A DNA stretch of 64,000 nt from CAZSRX01 sp964609675 [NCBI: uncultured Bacteroidota bacterium] (lineage in GTDB: Bacteria; CLD3; SB21), in assembly GCA_964609675.1 (NCBI GenBank), contig CAZSRX010000014.1, forward strand, positions 20,479 to 84,478, given 5' to 3'. This document shows positions 17,917 through 26,996 of this stretch, in pieces; positions within the stretch are counted from its first letter, which is position 1, and each line of letters starts with the position of its first letter. A model generated the notes under the pieces. The model was given only the letters and a program-made list of their open reading frames with translations. It had not been told where the DNA came from and did no database searches. The translations under genes and the position numbers were made by a program.

Positions 17917-18079
17917 CTGCGTTGAAATGAAACGCAAAGCCCAGGAAATCATTTACGAAGAGATTAAAAATATGACCATCGAGGAAGAGTTAAAATACTG
18001 GCAAGAACAGGAAAAACGTTTTTATAAAGATGCGGGTCCGTTGAAGCATCCATCAGCGCAAACTTCTGAATCGGTTTAG
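17900..18079 (+). CDS. Small partner of the PIN protein, probable antitoxin
   Basis: 59 residues, ATG at 17900 with a strong GGAGGTGAT site lying inside the end of the PIN gene. The sequence opens KKTFDCVEMKRKAQEIIYEE and continues MTIEEELKYWQ, a pattern I associate with short proteins encoded beside PIN-domain genes. Highly charged and helical, it fits a toxin-masking peptide. The antitoxin role is inferred from position and size. The usual order (antitoxin first) is reversed. Confidence 0.75.
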   Translation: MKKTFDCVEMKRKAQEIIYEEIKNMTIEEELKYWQEQEKRFYKDAGPLKHPSAQTSESV

Positions 18080-18105
18080 CGATCGCTAAAAAATCAACGA
18101 AATAA

Positions 18106-18399
18106 AATATACCTGTTTATATCAAGTTGGATGAGGATTTCGAGGACAACGGCAGTCATTACAGCAGTTCGAATCACGAATACCTCTACGACGGCAACGG
18201 CAACATGATACGCGATAAAAACAAAGGCATTGGCAGCATCAAATAAAATTACATGAATCTGCCTGAAAAAATATATTTCTCCGGTAACAAGCGTATAGAA
18301 TGGATATACTCCGTCAGCGGCGCCAAGCTGTGCAAGACCGTTTACACCAACGGTGCGGTGAAGTTGACACAGGATTACGTTTCCGGGTGTTTCTTTTGA
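18106..18399 (+). pseudogene. Rhs/YD-repeat protein 3' remnant B
   Basis: Frame opening after a stop at 18103 and reading KLDEDFEDNGSHYS, EYLYDGNGNMIRDKNKG, an in-frame TAA at 18244-18246, then NLPEKIYFSGN, WIYSVSGAKLCKTVY and LTQDYVSG before TGA at 18399. It is homologous to part of remnant A (both share the YLYDGNGNM block), so it comes from a second copy of the Rhs core or a duplication. The in-frame stop shows it is dead. It begins just 27 bp after the antitoxin stop. Confidence 0.85.
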
Positions 18400-18982
18400 C
18401 ATTGCATAGATTCAGGCGTATAAGATTTAATATCAGGTAACCTCATGCGGCCTTAGGGAGTCTGCAGGTATTTTTTGTGATATAATTTTTAAATATAGGA
18501 CCGGTAAACGGAAAATGAATCACTAAGCCTTTTTAATCCAAACCGAAGCCGGTTAAAAAAACAAACAGACACTTTCCGAAAAATTATGGATAGCCTATCC
18601 GTAGAAGATTAAAAATCGGTTTAGTATAAATTTTTATGGGATGCAGGTCATAGAAAAAGTTTTTTATGATTTGGAAATTGTGGAACGGCTGATAGGATTT
18701 TGTATTTATCTTTTGAATTTTACTTTTTTTATAGGGCTGGAACATGTTCCCGCTTTCAAAGCAGCGACATGTCGGCGTCATTCAATAGCCAAACGCTAAA
18801 ACGGAAACTGACAATGAGCGACTTAGTTCATTACATAAAAACTTTTTTCCAAAGTTGATAAAGTATTCCGGATTTTTTCGGGGTGTTTCCGGTTTAAAAA
18901 AATCAAAAAATTGATATTGACGAAAAAATTATTTAATCTTATCGCATGCATAATTTTCAATCACAAATTCAGGAGTTCTTTT
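18400..18982. other. AT-rich intergenic stretch with two ACATGT palindromes
   Basis: No convincing gene in 583 bp. Two perfect palindromes sharing an ACATGT core lie close together: GGAACATGTTCC at 18739-18750 and CGACATGTCG at 18765-18774. They are about 210-240 bp upstream of the zinc-peptidase gene. A possible promoter is listed separately. A minus-strand frame at 18584-18781 shows no protein-like features. Confidence 0.5.
18911..18939 (+). promoter_or_regulatory. Candidate promoter for the zinc-peptidase lipoprotein gene
   Basis: TTGATA and TAATCT separated by 17 bases, 43 bases before the ATG at 18983. The -35 matches consensus at five of six positions; the -10 is poor. Weak, consensus-based evidence. 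Confidence 0.25.
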
Positions 18983-20650
18983 ATGAAAATTCTGTTAACG
19001 GCCGTGTGCGGCCTTATGATCGTCGTGGCTTGTAAAACCAAGACCGAGCCGGCGCCGGGCGCCCGAAAAGAAGGTTATGACATGAAAACACTTCTAAATC
19101 AGTTTGTCTGGACCGATATCAAAGTCAGCATGGATCACCTGTCCGCAAAGGAAAAAGAAATGGTGAAACTGCTCGTGAAGGCCGGGCAATATGCGGATGA
19201 AATATTCTGGAAACAGACCGCGCGGGACGCGATTGCCGTGCGGGAGGAACTGAAGAAGAAGAACGATCCGGATTCCAGGGATATCCTCCGGTACGTGATG
19301 ATATCCTATGGTCCGTATGACCGGTTTACGGAAAAACGCTTTTACGGCCAGGGGCCCGAGGAACGCCCTAAGGCCGGCACATTTTATCCGGAGGATATGA
19401 CCAAAGAAGAATTTGAAAAATACATCCAAGACTATCCAAACGAGGAAAAAGCCCTGACGGATCTGTACACCGTCGTTGTGCGCGACGGGAAAAAACTGAA
19501 AGCGGTTCCGTATCACGAGTATTATAAAACTGAAATAGAGGCCATGAGCGATTTGTTGCTTAAGGCCGCAGACCTTGCCGATAATTCTTCGCTGAAGAAA
19601 TATCTTACACTCCGCGCTAAGGCCTTACAGACCGGGGATTATCTTGAATCGGATGCGGCCTGGGTGCAGTTGAAAGATCACAACGTTGACGTGGTCATAG
19701 GGCCGATTGAGAATTATGAGGACGGATTGTTCAATTACAAAGCGGCTTTTGAAGCGATGGTGATGGTTAAAGATCCCGAAGGCACGAAGGAGTTGCAAAC
19801 CTTCAAGTCGCACATCAACGCGCTGGAGCAGAACCTGCCGCAGAAGAAAGCCTACATCCGTCCGAAAGTCGAGGCCGACAATGTCCTTGAGATCGTCAAT
19901 GTCGTCTATTTCGGCGGGGACTGCCAGTCGGGCGTGAAAACCATCGCCGCCTCGCTGCCGAACGATCCGAGGGTGACGGACTCGCTGGGCAGTAAAAAAC
20001 AGATGTTCAAGAATCTGATGGAGGCGAAATTCAACCAGATTGTTCTACCCATTACGGAAAAGCTCATCGCGAAGGAATACGTGAAATACGCCGATCCGCA
20101 CTCGTTCACGACTTTCGTGACGCTGCATGAGGTGTCCCACACTCTCGGCCGCAGTTACGTGTACGGTAACGATAAACTGGAAGTCCGCAAAGCCATGAAG
20201 GAACTGCATTCCGCGATTGAGGAAACCAAGGCGGACATACTGAGCGTTTACAACATGGAATATTTCAAGCGGCAGAAGCTGTACGACGACGAGGCCATGA
20301 AGAAGCATTATGTAACGTATCTGGCCGGATTGTTTCGTTCTATCCGATTCGGCGCCGAAGAAGCGCACGGCAAGGCGAACATCGCGCAGATGGTGTTCCT
20401 GAAAGAGCAGGGCGCGCTGGGCCGTAACGCCGAAGGGCTCTGGACAGTGAATTTTGAGAAATTCCATCCGGCCGTGACCCTCCTTGCCAAGACAATTCTT
20501 GAATTCCAGTCTGAGGGCAATTACGCAGGGGCTAAGGCTTTCTTGGAAAAATACGGCAAGCTGACCGACGATGTCCGGAACGATATCGACAAACTCAAAG
20601 ATATTCCGCGGGATATCGATACGCATTATGATATTATCCAAGAATTGTAA
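18983..20650 (+). CDS. M49 (dipeptidyl-peptidase III)-like zinc peptidase lipoprotein
   Basis: 555 residues from the ATG at 18983, preceded by AGGAG; a TTG further upstream is not needed. Residues 1-18 with VVAC at the cleavage site look like a lipoprotein signal peptide, so the protein is likely anchored in the outer or inner membrane. The zinc site is LHEVSHTLG (His382, His386) and EETKAD near 413, the two-part arrangement of the M49 family in its bacterial HEISH-like variant. Expected activity is release of dipeptides from peptide N-termini. Lipid anchoring is unusual for a family best known as cytosolic. A compact hairpin follows the stop. Confidence 0.8.
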   Translation: MKILLTAVCGLMIVVACKTKTEPAPGARKEGYDMKTLLNQFVWTDIKVSMDHLSAKEKEMVKLLVKAGQYADEIFWKQTARDAIAVREELKKKNDPDSRDILRYVMISYGPYDRFTEKRFYGQGPEERPKAGTFYPEDMTKEEFEKYIQDYPNEEKALTDLYTVVVRDGKKLKAVPYHEYYKTEIEAMSDLLLKAADLADNSSLKKYLTLRAKALQTGDYLESDAAWVQLKDHNVDVVIGPIENYEDGLFNYKAAFEAMVMVKDPEGTKELQTFKSHINALEQNLPQKKAYIRPKVEADNVLEIVNVVYFGGDCQSGVKTIAASLPNDPRVTDSLGSKKQMFKNLMEAKFNQIVLPITEKLIAKEYVKYADPHSFTTFVTLHEVSHTLGRSYVYGNDKLEVRKAMKELHSAIEETKADILSVYNMEYFKRQKLYDDEAMKKHYVTYLAGLFRSIRFGAEEAHGKANIAQMVFLKEQGALGRNAEGLWTVNFEKFHPAVTLLAKTILEFQSEGNYAGAKAFLEKYGKLTDDVRNDIDKLKDIPRDIDTHYDIIQEL

Positions 20651-20670
20651 TGGCTATGAAACCAACAAAC

Positions 20671-20697
20671 AGGAGGGCGGGTGCGACTGGCCCTCCT
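20671..20697 (+). terminator. GC-rich hairpin after the zinc-peptidase gene
   Basis: Perfect 8-bp stem AGGAGGGC/GCCCTCCT with an 11-base loop, 20 bp after the stop. No T run follows, so it may be a stabilising or pausing structure rather than a true intrinsic terminator. Confidence 0.45.
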
Positions 20698-20754
20698 ATG
20701 GCGTTTGTGAGGATTTTTTCCGGTACTTTGTAACTTTCGGGAGAAACACAAATC

Positions 20755-21198
20755 ATGATTTCTGTCGCTGAATTTATCCAAATGATGCAGGCGTCCATCG
20801 CTTCGGTGGCGATGATTTCCGGCGTCGGCCTGTTGCTGCTGTCGATGACCAACCGGTACGGACGCACGATTGACCGTTTGCGCGCGCTGATTAAAGAAGC
20901 TTCCACGGCCACGGAGTCATCGGTCAAGACCAAATTAGTCTTCCAGATTAAAATCATGTACGAACGTTGCCGGCTGATCCGTACGGCTGTGGTGCTGGCC
21001 GCCAGCAGCATTTTCTTTGTGGCGCTGACTATTTTTCTGATATTCGTCAGCCAGCTTCTGGCAGTGAATCCGGGCATGGTTACCGTGGCCGCGTTCGCTC
21101 TCAGCCTAATCAGCTTAGTAGTATCGCTGGTCTTTATGATCAAAGACCTCACCATGTCGCTGAAGGCCGTGGAGTCGGAAATCAGGGACTGGGCATGA
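20755..21198 (+). CDS. DUF2721-family membrane protein
   Basis: 147 residues. An N-terminal ISVAEFIQMMQASIASVAMISGVGLLLL helix leads into SMTNRYGRTIDRLRAL, then two further membrane helices near 82-105 and 108-130. This is the standard DUF2721 layout: one helix, a charged amphipathic segment, two helices. Function of the family is unknown. It sits 104 bp after the zinc-peptidase gene and 88 bp before the S9 peptidase gene on the same strand. Confidence 0.85.
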   Translation: MISVAEFIQMMQASIASVAMISGVGLLLLSMTNRYGRTIDRLRALIKEASTATESSVKTKLVFQIKIMYERCRLIRTAVVLAASSIFFVALTIFLIFVSQLLAVNPGMVTVAAFALSLISLVVSLVFMIKDLTMSLKAVESEIRDWA

Positions 21199-21286
21199 TA
21201 CGATGAAACAAATCCGACGGCCATCCGTAGAACAGGTGCAGAACCCCAAATCACTTTCAACGAAAACATAAACGAAAGCAGGTCCC

Positions 21287-23227
21287 ATGAAACTCCGATT
21301 ATTTTTATGTCAATTGCTGGTCATGAGCAACTCCGTTCTCTGGGCGCAGAGCAAGGAAATTACGCCCGGCGAAAACCTGATTCTTGACGGCGTTCCCAAA
21401 ATACCCGCTTCGATTGTCGATGAAGTGGGCATGTACAGCGAATTCCGCAGCGCGGGTTTTTCCGGATGGCATCCGTTAAAACGGGAAATGCTGATTATCA
21501 CGCGGTTTGCCGATATTCCGCAGGTGCATCTGGTGAAAAGTCCCGGAGGCGCCCGCACGCAGTTGACGTTTTTTAAAGAACGCGTCGGCGGCGTTTCCTT
21601 TCAGCCAACCCGCGGCGATTATTTTATTTTCAGCAAAGACATCGGCGGCAACGAAAACTTCCAGAAATACCGTTACGATTTTGCGACCGGCAAAGTGACG
21701 TTGCTCACAGACGGCGTCTCACGCAATACCGGCGGGACGTGGTCCAATAAAGGCGACCGGATTGCCTATCAGTCCAACCGGCGTAACGGCAAGGATGTCG
21801 ATGTATATATCATGAACCCCGCGGATCCTTCAACGGATAAGCGGGTGGCCGAACTGTCCGGCGGGGGCTGGGGCGTTCTGGACTGGTCGCCGGATGACCG
21901 GAAACTGCTCCTCGTAGAAGGTGTTTCCGTCAATGAAAGCTACGTTTGGGAATTAGATATAGCTACCGGAGCCCAAACGCTGATTACGCCTAAAGACAGT
22001 ATGGAAAAAACCGCTTACGGAACGGCATTCTACAGCAAAGACGGCCGAGGCATTTTTTTAACGACGGATAAGGAGTCCGAGTTTCAGCGACTGGCTTTTA
22101 TGGATTTGACTACCCGGAATATTAAATATTTGACCACCCGCATATCATGGGACGTCAGTGAAATCAGCGTCAACCGGGATCGCAGTAAAATCGCCTTTAC
22201 GACGAACGAAGACGGACTGAGCGTGCTCCGGATTATGGATTTGTCCAATTATAAAGAAAAAGTTTTTGATAAGTTGCCCGTGGGCTATATCGGCGGTCTG
22301 GAGTGGAGTTACGACGGCAAAGAGCTCGGGATGACGCTGAACAGCGCGAAATATCCCAGCGATGTATATTCCATGAAGGTGAGCAATGGCCAACTGGAGC
22401 GATGGACATTCAGCGAAACGGCAGGACTGAATACGGAGACTTTTTCCGAAGCGAAGCTGGTGCGGTGGAAATCCTTCGACGGCCGCATGATTTCGGGATT
22501 CCTGTTCATGCCGCCCGCGAAATTCACCGGCAAGCGCCCTGTAATTGTCGATATTCACGGCGGACCGGAAGCGCAATCCCGGCCGTTATTCCTCGGGCGG
22601 GATAATTACTTCCTGAACGAACTGGGCGTCGCGATCATCAAACCGAATATCCGCGGTTCGACCGGTTACGGCAAGACGTTCATGAAATTAGACAACGGCT
22701 TTCTGCGCGAGGATTCTTACAAAGATATCCACGCGTTGTTTGACTGGATTCAGGCACAGCCCGAACTGGACGCGGATCGCATCATGATAACCGGCGGCAG
22801 TTACGGCGGCCACATGACGCTGGCGCTGTCCACGTATTATCCGGACCGCATCCGCTGTGCCGTGAGCCTGGTCGGCATGTCCAATCTGGTGACATTTCTT
22901 GAAAACACCTCCGGTTACCGGCAGGACCTACGGCGTGTGGAATACGGCGATGAACGCGATGAAAAAATGCGCGCATTTCTTTTGAGAATCGCTCCGCTGA
23001 ACAACGCGGATAAAATCAAAAAGCCGCTCTTCATCATTCAGGGCGCCAACGATCCCCGCGTGCCGGTGAGTGAAGCCGAACAGATGCTGAATACGCTCAA
23101 GAAAAATCAAACGCCGGTATGGTATCTCGTCGCCAAGGATGAAGGTCACGGCTTTGCCAAGAAAAAGAACGTCGATTTCCAGTTTTATGCAACGATTCTC
23201 TTTGTGAAAGAATTTTTACTGAAGTAA
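21287..23227 (+). CDS. S9-family (prolyl oligopeptidase/acylaminoacyl-peptidase-like) secreted peptidase
   Basis: 646 residues with a signal peptide (cleavage after about 21, VLWAQ). Residues 50-370 hold TolB/WD40-like propeller repeats (FAWSPDDRKLLLV-type blades). The alpha/beta-hydrolase domain follows, with nucleophile motif GGSYGGH (Ser near 505), GANDPRVP (Asp near 588) and DEGHGF (His near 620). It should cleave short peptides in the periplasm or outside the cell. The surrounding genes (M49-like peptidase, propeller protein) point to a peptide-scavenging neighbourhood. Confidence 0.92.
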   Translation: MKLRLFLCQLLVMSNSVLWAQSKEITPGENLILDGVPKIPASIVDEVGMYSEFRSAGFSGWHPLKREMLIITRFADIPQVHLVKSPGGARTQLTFFKERVGGVSFQPTRGDYFIFSKDIGGNENFQKYRYDFATGKVTLLTDGVSRNTGGTWSNKGDRIAYQSNRRNGKDVDVYIMNPADPSTDKRVAELSGGGWGVLDWSPDDRKLLLVEGVSVNESYVWELDIATGAQTLITPKDSMEKTAYGTAFYSKDGRGIFLTTDKESEFQRLAFMDLTTRNIKYLTTRISWDVSEISVNRDRSKIAFTTNEDGLSVLRIMDLSNYKEKVFDKLPVGYIGGLEWSYDGKELGMTLNSAKYPSDVYSMKVSNGQLERWTFSETAGLNTETFSEAKLVRWKSFDGRMISGFLFMPPAKFTGKRPVIVDIHGGPEAQSRPLFLGRDNYFLNELGVAIIKPNIRGSTGYGKTFMKLDNGFLREDSYKDIHALFDWIQAQPELDADRIMITGGSYGGHMTLALSTYYPDRIRCAVSLVGMSNLVTFLENTSGYRQDLRRVEYGDERDEKMRAFLLRIAPLNNADKIKKPLFIIQGANDPRVPVSEAEQMLNTLKKNQTPVWYLVAKDEGHGFAKKKNVDFQFYATILFVKEFLLK

Positions 23228-23298
23228 GCATCTTCATCTATAACAACAAAGTAACGGCTGACGCGATGGCTTCGTGTTGGCCATTACGGGAGGTATGT

Positions 23299-23652
23299 AT
23301 GGGATATGAATTTGGTTATCTGCTGAACAGTCTGGTGGTCTATCTGCCGCTGCTGATTTTGTGGGGTATCGGTCTTATCATGGCCATCTCCAACAGGGAT
23401 AAAAACCCGAAAGCGTCCATGCTGCTGATGGCGGCTATGGTCATACTGATCCTCGAAGTTTTTATCAGTCTGGGGTTCAGTATTTTCATTCCGAAAATTG
23501 TCATGAGTTCCGGCTTGGGTTACGGGAGCATCGGATGGATATATACCCTACGCTCTTTTTTGACGGTAGCGTTGTCTATTGTCGCCTGGATACTTGTTTA
23601 CACGGTGCTGTTCGGAAAATACGGTCCGTTCCGCAATACGCCGCAGCCGTAA
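23299..23652 (+). CDS. Small integral membrane protein of unknown function
   Basis: 117 residues from the ATG at 23299, which follows GGGAGGT; an upstream in-frame start at 23266 lacks a site. Three hydrophobic helices lie at about 9-30, 41-67 and 80-105. No family recognised. It lies between the S9 peptidase gene (71 bp upstream) and the propeller-protein gene (31 bp downstream), probably on the same transcript. Confidence 0.75.
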   Translation: MGYEFGYLLNSLVVYLPLLILWGIGLIMAISNRDKNPKASMLLMAAMVILILEVFISLGFSIFIPKIVMSSGLGYGSIGWIYTLRSFLTVALSIVAWILVYTVLFGKYGPFRNTPQP

Positions 23653-23683
23653 TATTTTAATATTTTAAAAAAAAGGAATTTCT

Positions 23684-26600
23684 ATGCCTTGGCTGGTTTT
23701 AATTTCACTGATAATATTTTCCACGCTGCATGGCGGCATTTATGCCCAAACCGGAAAAACCGATAAAGATACCACGGACCGGCTGGTGTCCAAAACATTT
23801 ACCGGATTAAAATTCCGCTCGCTCGGTCCCGGTTTGCTGTCGGGCCGCATCAGTGATCTGGCGGTGCACCCGAAAAATAAAAATATTTTTTATGTAGCGG
23901 TTGCATCGGGAGGGGTTTGGAAAACCACCAACGCCGGAATTTCATTTTTTCCAGTATTTGACACGCAAAGTTCGTTTTCCATCGGCTGTGTGGCCATGGA
24001 TCCGGAAAATCCATCGGTCGTTTGGGTCGGAAGCGGCGAGAATAACAGCCAGCGCAGTGTATCCTATGGCGACGGAATTTATAAATCCATCGACGGCGGC
24101 AAAAACTGGAAAAACATGGGTCTGAAAAAATCCGAACACATCGGCAAAATTATCATTGATCCGAAGAATTCCCGCACGGTATATGTTGCGGCGCAGGGAC
24201 CTTTGTGGGGACCGGGGGGTGACCGTGGTTTATACAAGACCACCGATGGCGGGAATTCCTGGGAACTCATACTGAAAATCAGCGAAAATACCGGCGTGAC
24301 GGACGTTGCGATGGATCCGCGCGACAATAATGTGCTGTATGCCGCCTCCTACCAGCGCCGCCGCCACGTGTGGACGCTGATCAACGGCGGACCGGAAGGC
24401 GGCATTCATAAAACCACGGATGCCGGTAAAACGTGGTTCAAGCTTACGGAAGGCCTGCCGTCGGGTGATATCGGACGCATCGGACTGGCGGTGGCGCCGG
24501 CCGATCCGGACATCGTCTATGCCATTATCGAAGCGGCCGATGGCGGCGGATTTTACCGATCCGTCGACCGCGGGGCGACATGGGAAAAACGCGGCGACCT
24601 GAAATCCGCCAGCGCGCAGTATTATTCCGAGATCGTCTGCGATCCGTATCGTCCTGACCGCGTGTACAATCTGGATACGTATCTTAAAGTCACTGACGAC
24701 GGCGGCAAAACCTTTACGAATCTGGGCAATAAATACCGCCACGTGGACGATCATGCTTTGTGGATTGATCCGGACAACACCGACCACCTGCTCATCGGCG
24801 GTGACGGCGGCCTCTATGAAACGTACGACCGTGGCGCGACGTTCCGCCATTTCGACAACCTGCCGGTGGTGCAGTTTTACCGCGTCGGTATCGACAACGC
24901 AGAACCGTTTTATTATGTTTACGGCGGCACGCAGGATAACAGCACGTGGGGCGGGCCTTCGCGGACCACCAGCACCGGCGGAATTACCAACGAAGACTGG
25001 TACCAGGTGGTCGGCGGCGACGGATATAAAGTCCAAGTGGATCCCACGGATCCCAATATCGTGTATGGTGAGGCGCAGTACGGGTATCTGGTACGGTTTG
25101 ATCGCAAAAGCGGCGAGCAGGTGCTGATTCAGCCCCAACCGCCGAAGGGCGAGGCCTATCGCTGGAACTGGGATACGCCGTTGCTTCTGAGTCCGCATGC
25201 GCCCACGCGCCTGTACTATGCCGCCAATAAACTCTTCCGCAGCGACGACCGCGGCGATTCATGGAAAACCATCAGTGGCGATTTGACGCGCCAGATTGAC
25301 CGGAATACCTTACCGGTGATGGGAAAGGTCTGGAGTGTGGACGCCGTTTCCAAGAACGCTTCCACGTCGTTCTATGGCAATATCGTTTCCCTTTCCGAAT
25401 CGCCGAAAAAAGAAAATCTTATTTATGTCGGTACGGATGACGGTCTGATTCAGGTTACCGAAGACGCGCAAACCTGGCGAAAGATTGATAAATTCACCGG
25501 CGTTCCCGAGATGACGTACGTCAGCGATGTGTTCGCTTCGCAGCATGACGAAAATGTAGTTTACGCCGCGTTCGACAATCACAAGAACGCTGACTTCAGA
25601 CCGTATATTCTTAAGAGCGCGGATAAAGGAAAGACGTGGACGTCTATCCGCGGCAATCTGCCGGATAACGGCGCCGTTTACACGATAACCGAAGATTGCG
25701 TCAATCCCGACTTACTGTTCTGCGGAACGGAATTCGGATTGTATTTTACGGTGGACGGCGGTAAAAAGTGGATTCCGCTGAAGGGCGATTTGCCGGTTAT
25801 CGCGGTGCGTGATCTGGAAATCCAGAAACGCGAGAACGATCTGATAGTAGGCACCTTCGGACGCGGCATATATATACTCGATGATTATTCCTGCCTCCGT
25901 GATATCAGCAAACAATTGCTGGACACCAAAGAAGCGCACCTGTTTCCCGTCAAAGATGCGCTGATGTATATGCCCGACTATTCCCGTCAGAAGGAGGATC
26001 TGGGTGAATCGTTTTACCGGGCGAAAAATCCGGAATTCGGCGCGACCTTTACTTATTATCTGAAAGAAGATATTAAAACACAAAAAGACATCCGTCGGGA
26101 GCAGGAAAAAGAGATGGAGAAGAAAAAACAAACGCTGACGTACCCGTCCTGGAATGCCTTACGCGCCGAAGATGACGAACAGGGTCCGTATCTGATGTTT
26201 ACCATTACCGACGCGTTTGGTCACATCGTACGCCGGCTGACCGCGCCGGCCCAATCGGGCGTCAACCGCATCACATGGGACCTCCGTTATCCGGATGCGG
26301 CACCTGTTAACGATAAGTCGGATGTCAATAAACATACCGGCATGCCGGTGCTTCCGGGAAAATATGCTGTCACCCTCTCAAAAAATGTAAACGGAGTCAT
26401 AACGGATTTAACCGGGCCTGTGGAATTTATCTGCAAGCCGCTGCACAACACCACGCTGCCAGCCAAAGACCGCAAGGCGCTGGTGGATTTTCAGCGTAAG
26501 CTCGCGCGGCTCCAGCAGGCCGTTCTTGCCGCCAATGCCGTAACGGAAGAGGTCGGCAAGCGCCTCGCGCTGGTTGAGAAGTCGGCGCTCAGCGCGGCCG

Positions 26601-26944
26601 GCGCCGGACATAACCTGATTGAGAAAATCCGTTCCGTTAAGCAGGATGTGGCCAACCTCCAGCGGATGCTCACCGGCGACGAGACGCTCAACAAACGCAA
26701 CGAAAACCAGCCGCCGTCCGTCAACGACCGGCTGTATTTTATGATTTACGGAATTTGGGACGCCACCTCCGACGTAACTCAAACCCAGCAGCAGTCTTAC
26801 CAGATTGCCGCTGAGGAATTCGCACCCGCGCTGGAGATGCTGAAAAAAATTGTGAATACGGATTTGGCAGCCATTGAAAAAGAACTTGATCGGCTCGATG
26901 CTCCCTGGACACCCGGTCGCCTGCCGGACTGGAAAGCCGAATAA
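23684..26944 (+). CDS. Secreted VPS10/sortilin-like BNR-repeat propeller protein
   Basis: 1086 residues with a signal peptide ending Tyr-Ala-Gln at about 22. The motif S-D-G-G-x-x-W (Asp-box/BNR) recurs many times over residues 40-720, for example KSIDGGKNWKN, KTTDAGKTWF and KSADKGKTWTS, forming one or two large beta-propellers. A C-terminal part (about 790-1086) has a FlgD-like beta domain around 840-930 and a helical tail. Relatives are annotated as sortilin-like glycosyl hydrolases or photosystem II stability factor-like proteins; no catalytic activity is proven for them. A good terminator follows. Confidence 0.88.
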   Translation: MPWLVLISLIIFSTLHGGIYAQTGKTDKDTTDRLVSKTFTGLKFRSLGPGLLSGRISDLAVHPKNKNIFYVAVASGGVWKTTNAGISFFPVFDTQSSFSIGCVAMDPENPSVVWVGSGENNSQRSVSYGDGIYKSIDGGKNWKNMGLKKSEHIGKIIIDPKNSRTVYVAAQGPLWGPGGDRGLYKTTDGGNSWELILKISENTGVTDVAMDPRDNNVLYAASYQRRRHVWTLINGGPEGGIHKTTDAGKTWFKLTEGLPSGDIGRIGLAVAPADPDIVYAIIEAADGGGFYRSVDRGATWEKRGDLKSASAQYYSEIVCDPYRPDRVYNLDTYLKVTDDGGKTFTNLGNKYRHVDDHALWIDPDNTDHLLIGGDGGLYETYDRGATFRHFDNLPVVQFYRVGIDNAEPFYYVYGGTQDNSTWGGPSRTTSTGGITNEDWYQVVGGDGYKVQVDPTDPNIVYGEAQYGYLVRFDRKSGEQVLIQPQPPKGEAYRWNWDTPLLLSPHAPTRLYYAANKLFRSDDRGDSWKTISGDLTRQIDRNTLPVMGKVWSVDAVSKNASTSFYGNIVSLSESPKKENLIYVGTDDGLIQVTEDAQTWRKIDKFTGVPEMTYVSDVFASQHDENVVYAAFDNHKNADFRPYILKSADKGKTWTSIRGNLPDNGAVYTITEDCVNPDLLFCGTEFGLYFTVDGGKKWIPLKGDLPVIAVRDLEIQKRENDLIVGTFGRGIYILDDYSCLRDISKQLLDTKEAHLFPVKDALMYMPDYSRQKEDLGESFYRAKNPEFGATFTYYLKEDIKTQKDIRREQEKEMEKKKQTLTYPSWNALRAEDDEQGPYLMFTITDAFGHIVRRLTAPAQSGVNRITWDLRYPDAAPVNDKSDVNKHTGMPVLPGKYAVTLSKNVNGVITDLTGPVEFICKPLHNTTLPAKDRKALVDFQRKLARLQQAVLAANAVTEEVGKRLALVEKSALSAAGAGHNLIEKIRSVKQDVANLQRMLTGDETLNKRNENQPPSVNDRLYFMIYGIWDATSDVTQTQQQSYQIAAEEFAPALEMLKKIVNTDLAAIEKELDRLDAPWTPGRLPDWKAE

Positions 26945-26963
26945 ATTAAGGCACGCCATAAAG

Positions 26964-26996
26964 TCCCCGGTACCCGACGCCGGGGATTTTTTATAT
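26964..26996 (+). terminator. Rho-independent terminator after the propeller-protein gene
   Basis: TCCCCGG/CCGGGGA stem with a nine-base loop followed by six T. It reaches into the end of the convergent histidine-kinase gene. Confidence 0.9.

Noticed and set aside
18739-18750. GGAACATGTTCC as an SOS (LexA) box
   Set aside because: The Gram-positive-type SOS box has four bases between GAAC and GTTC; here there are only two.
18584-18781. 65-codon minus-strand open frame
   Set aside because: No ribosome site, no recognisable motif, and biased composition; treated as non-coding.
24230-25198. 322-codon minus-strand open frame
   Set aside because: Shadow of the BNR propeller gene; low-complexity His/Arg/Val composition typical of an antisense frame.
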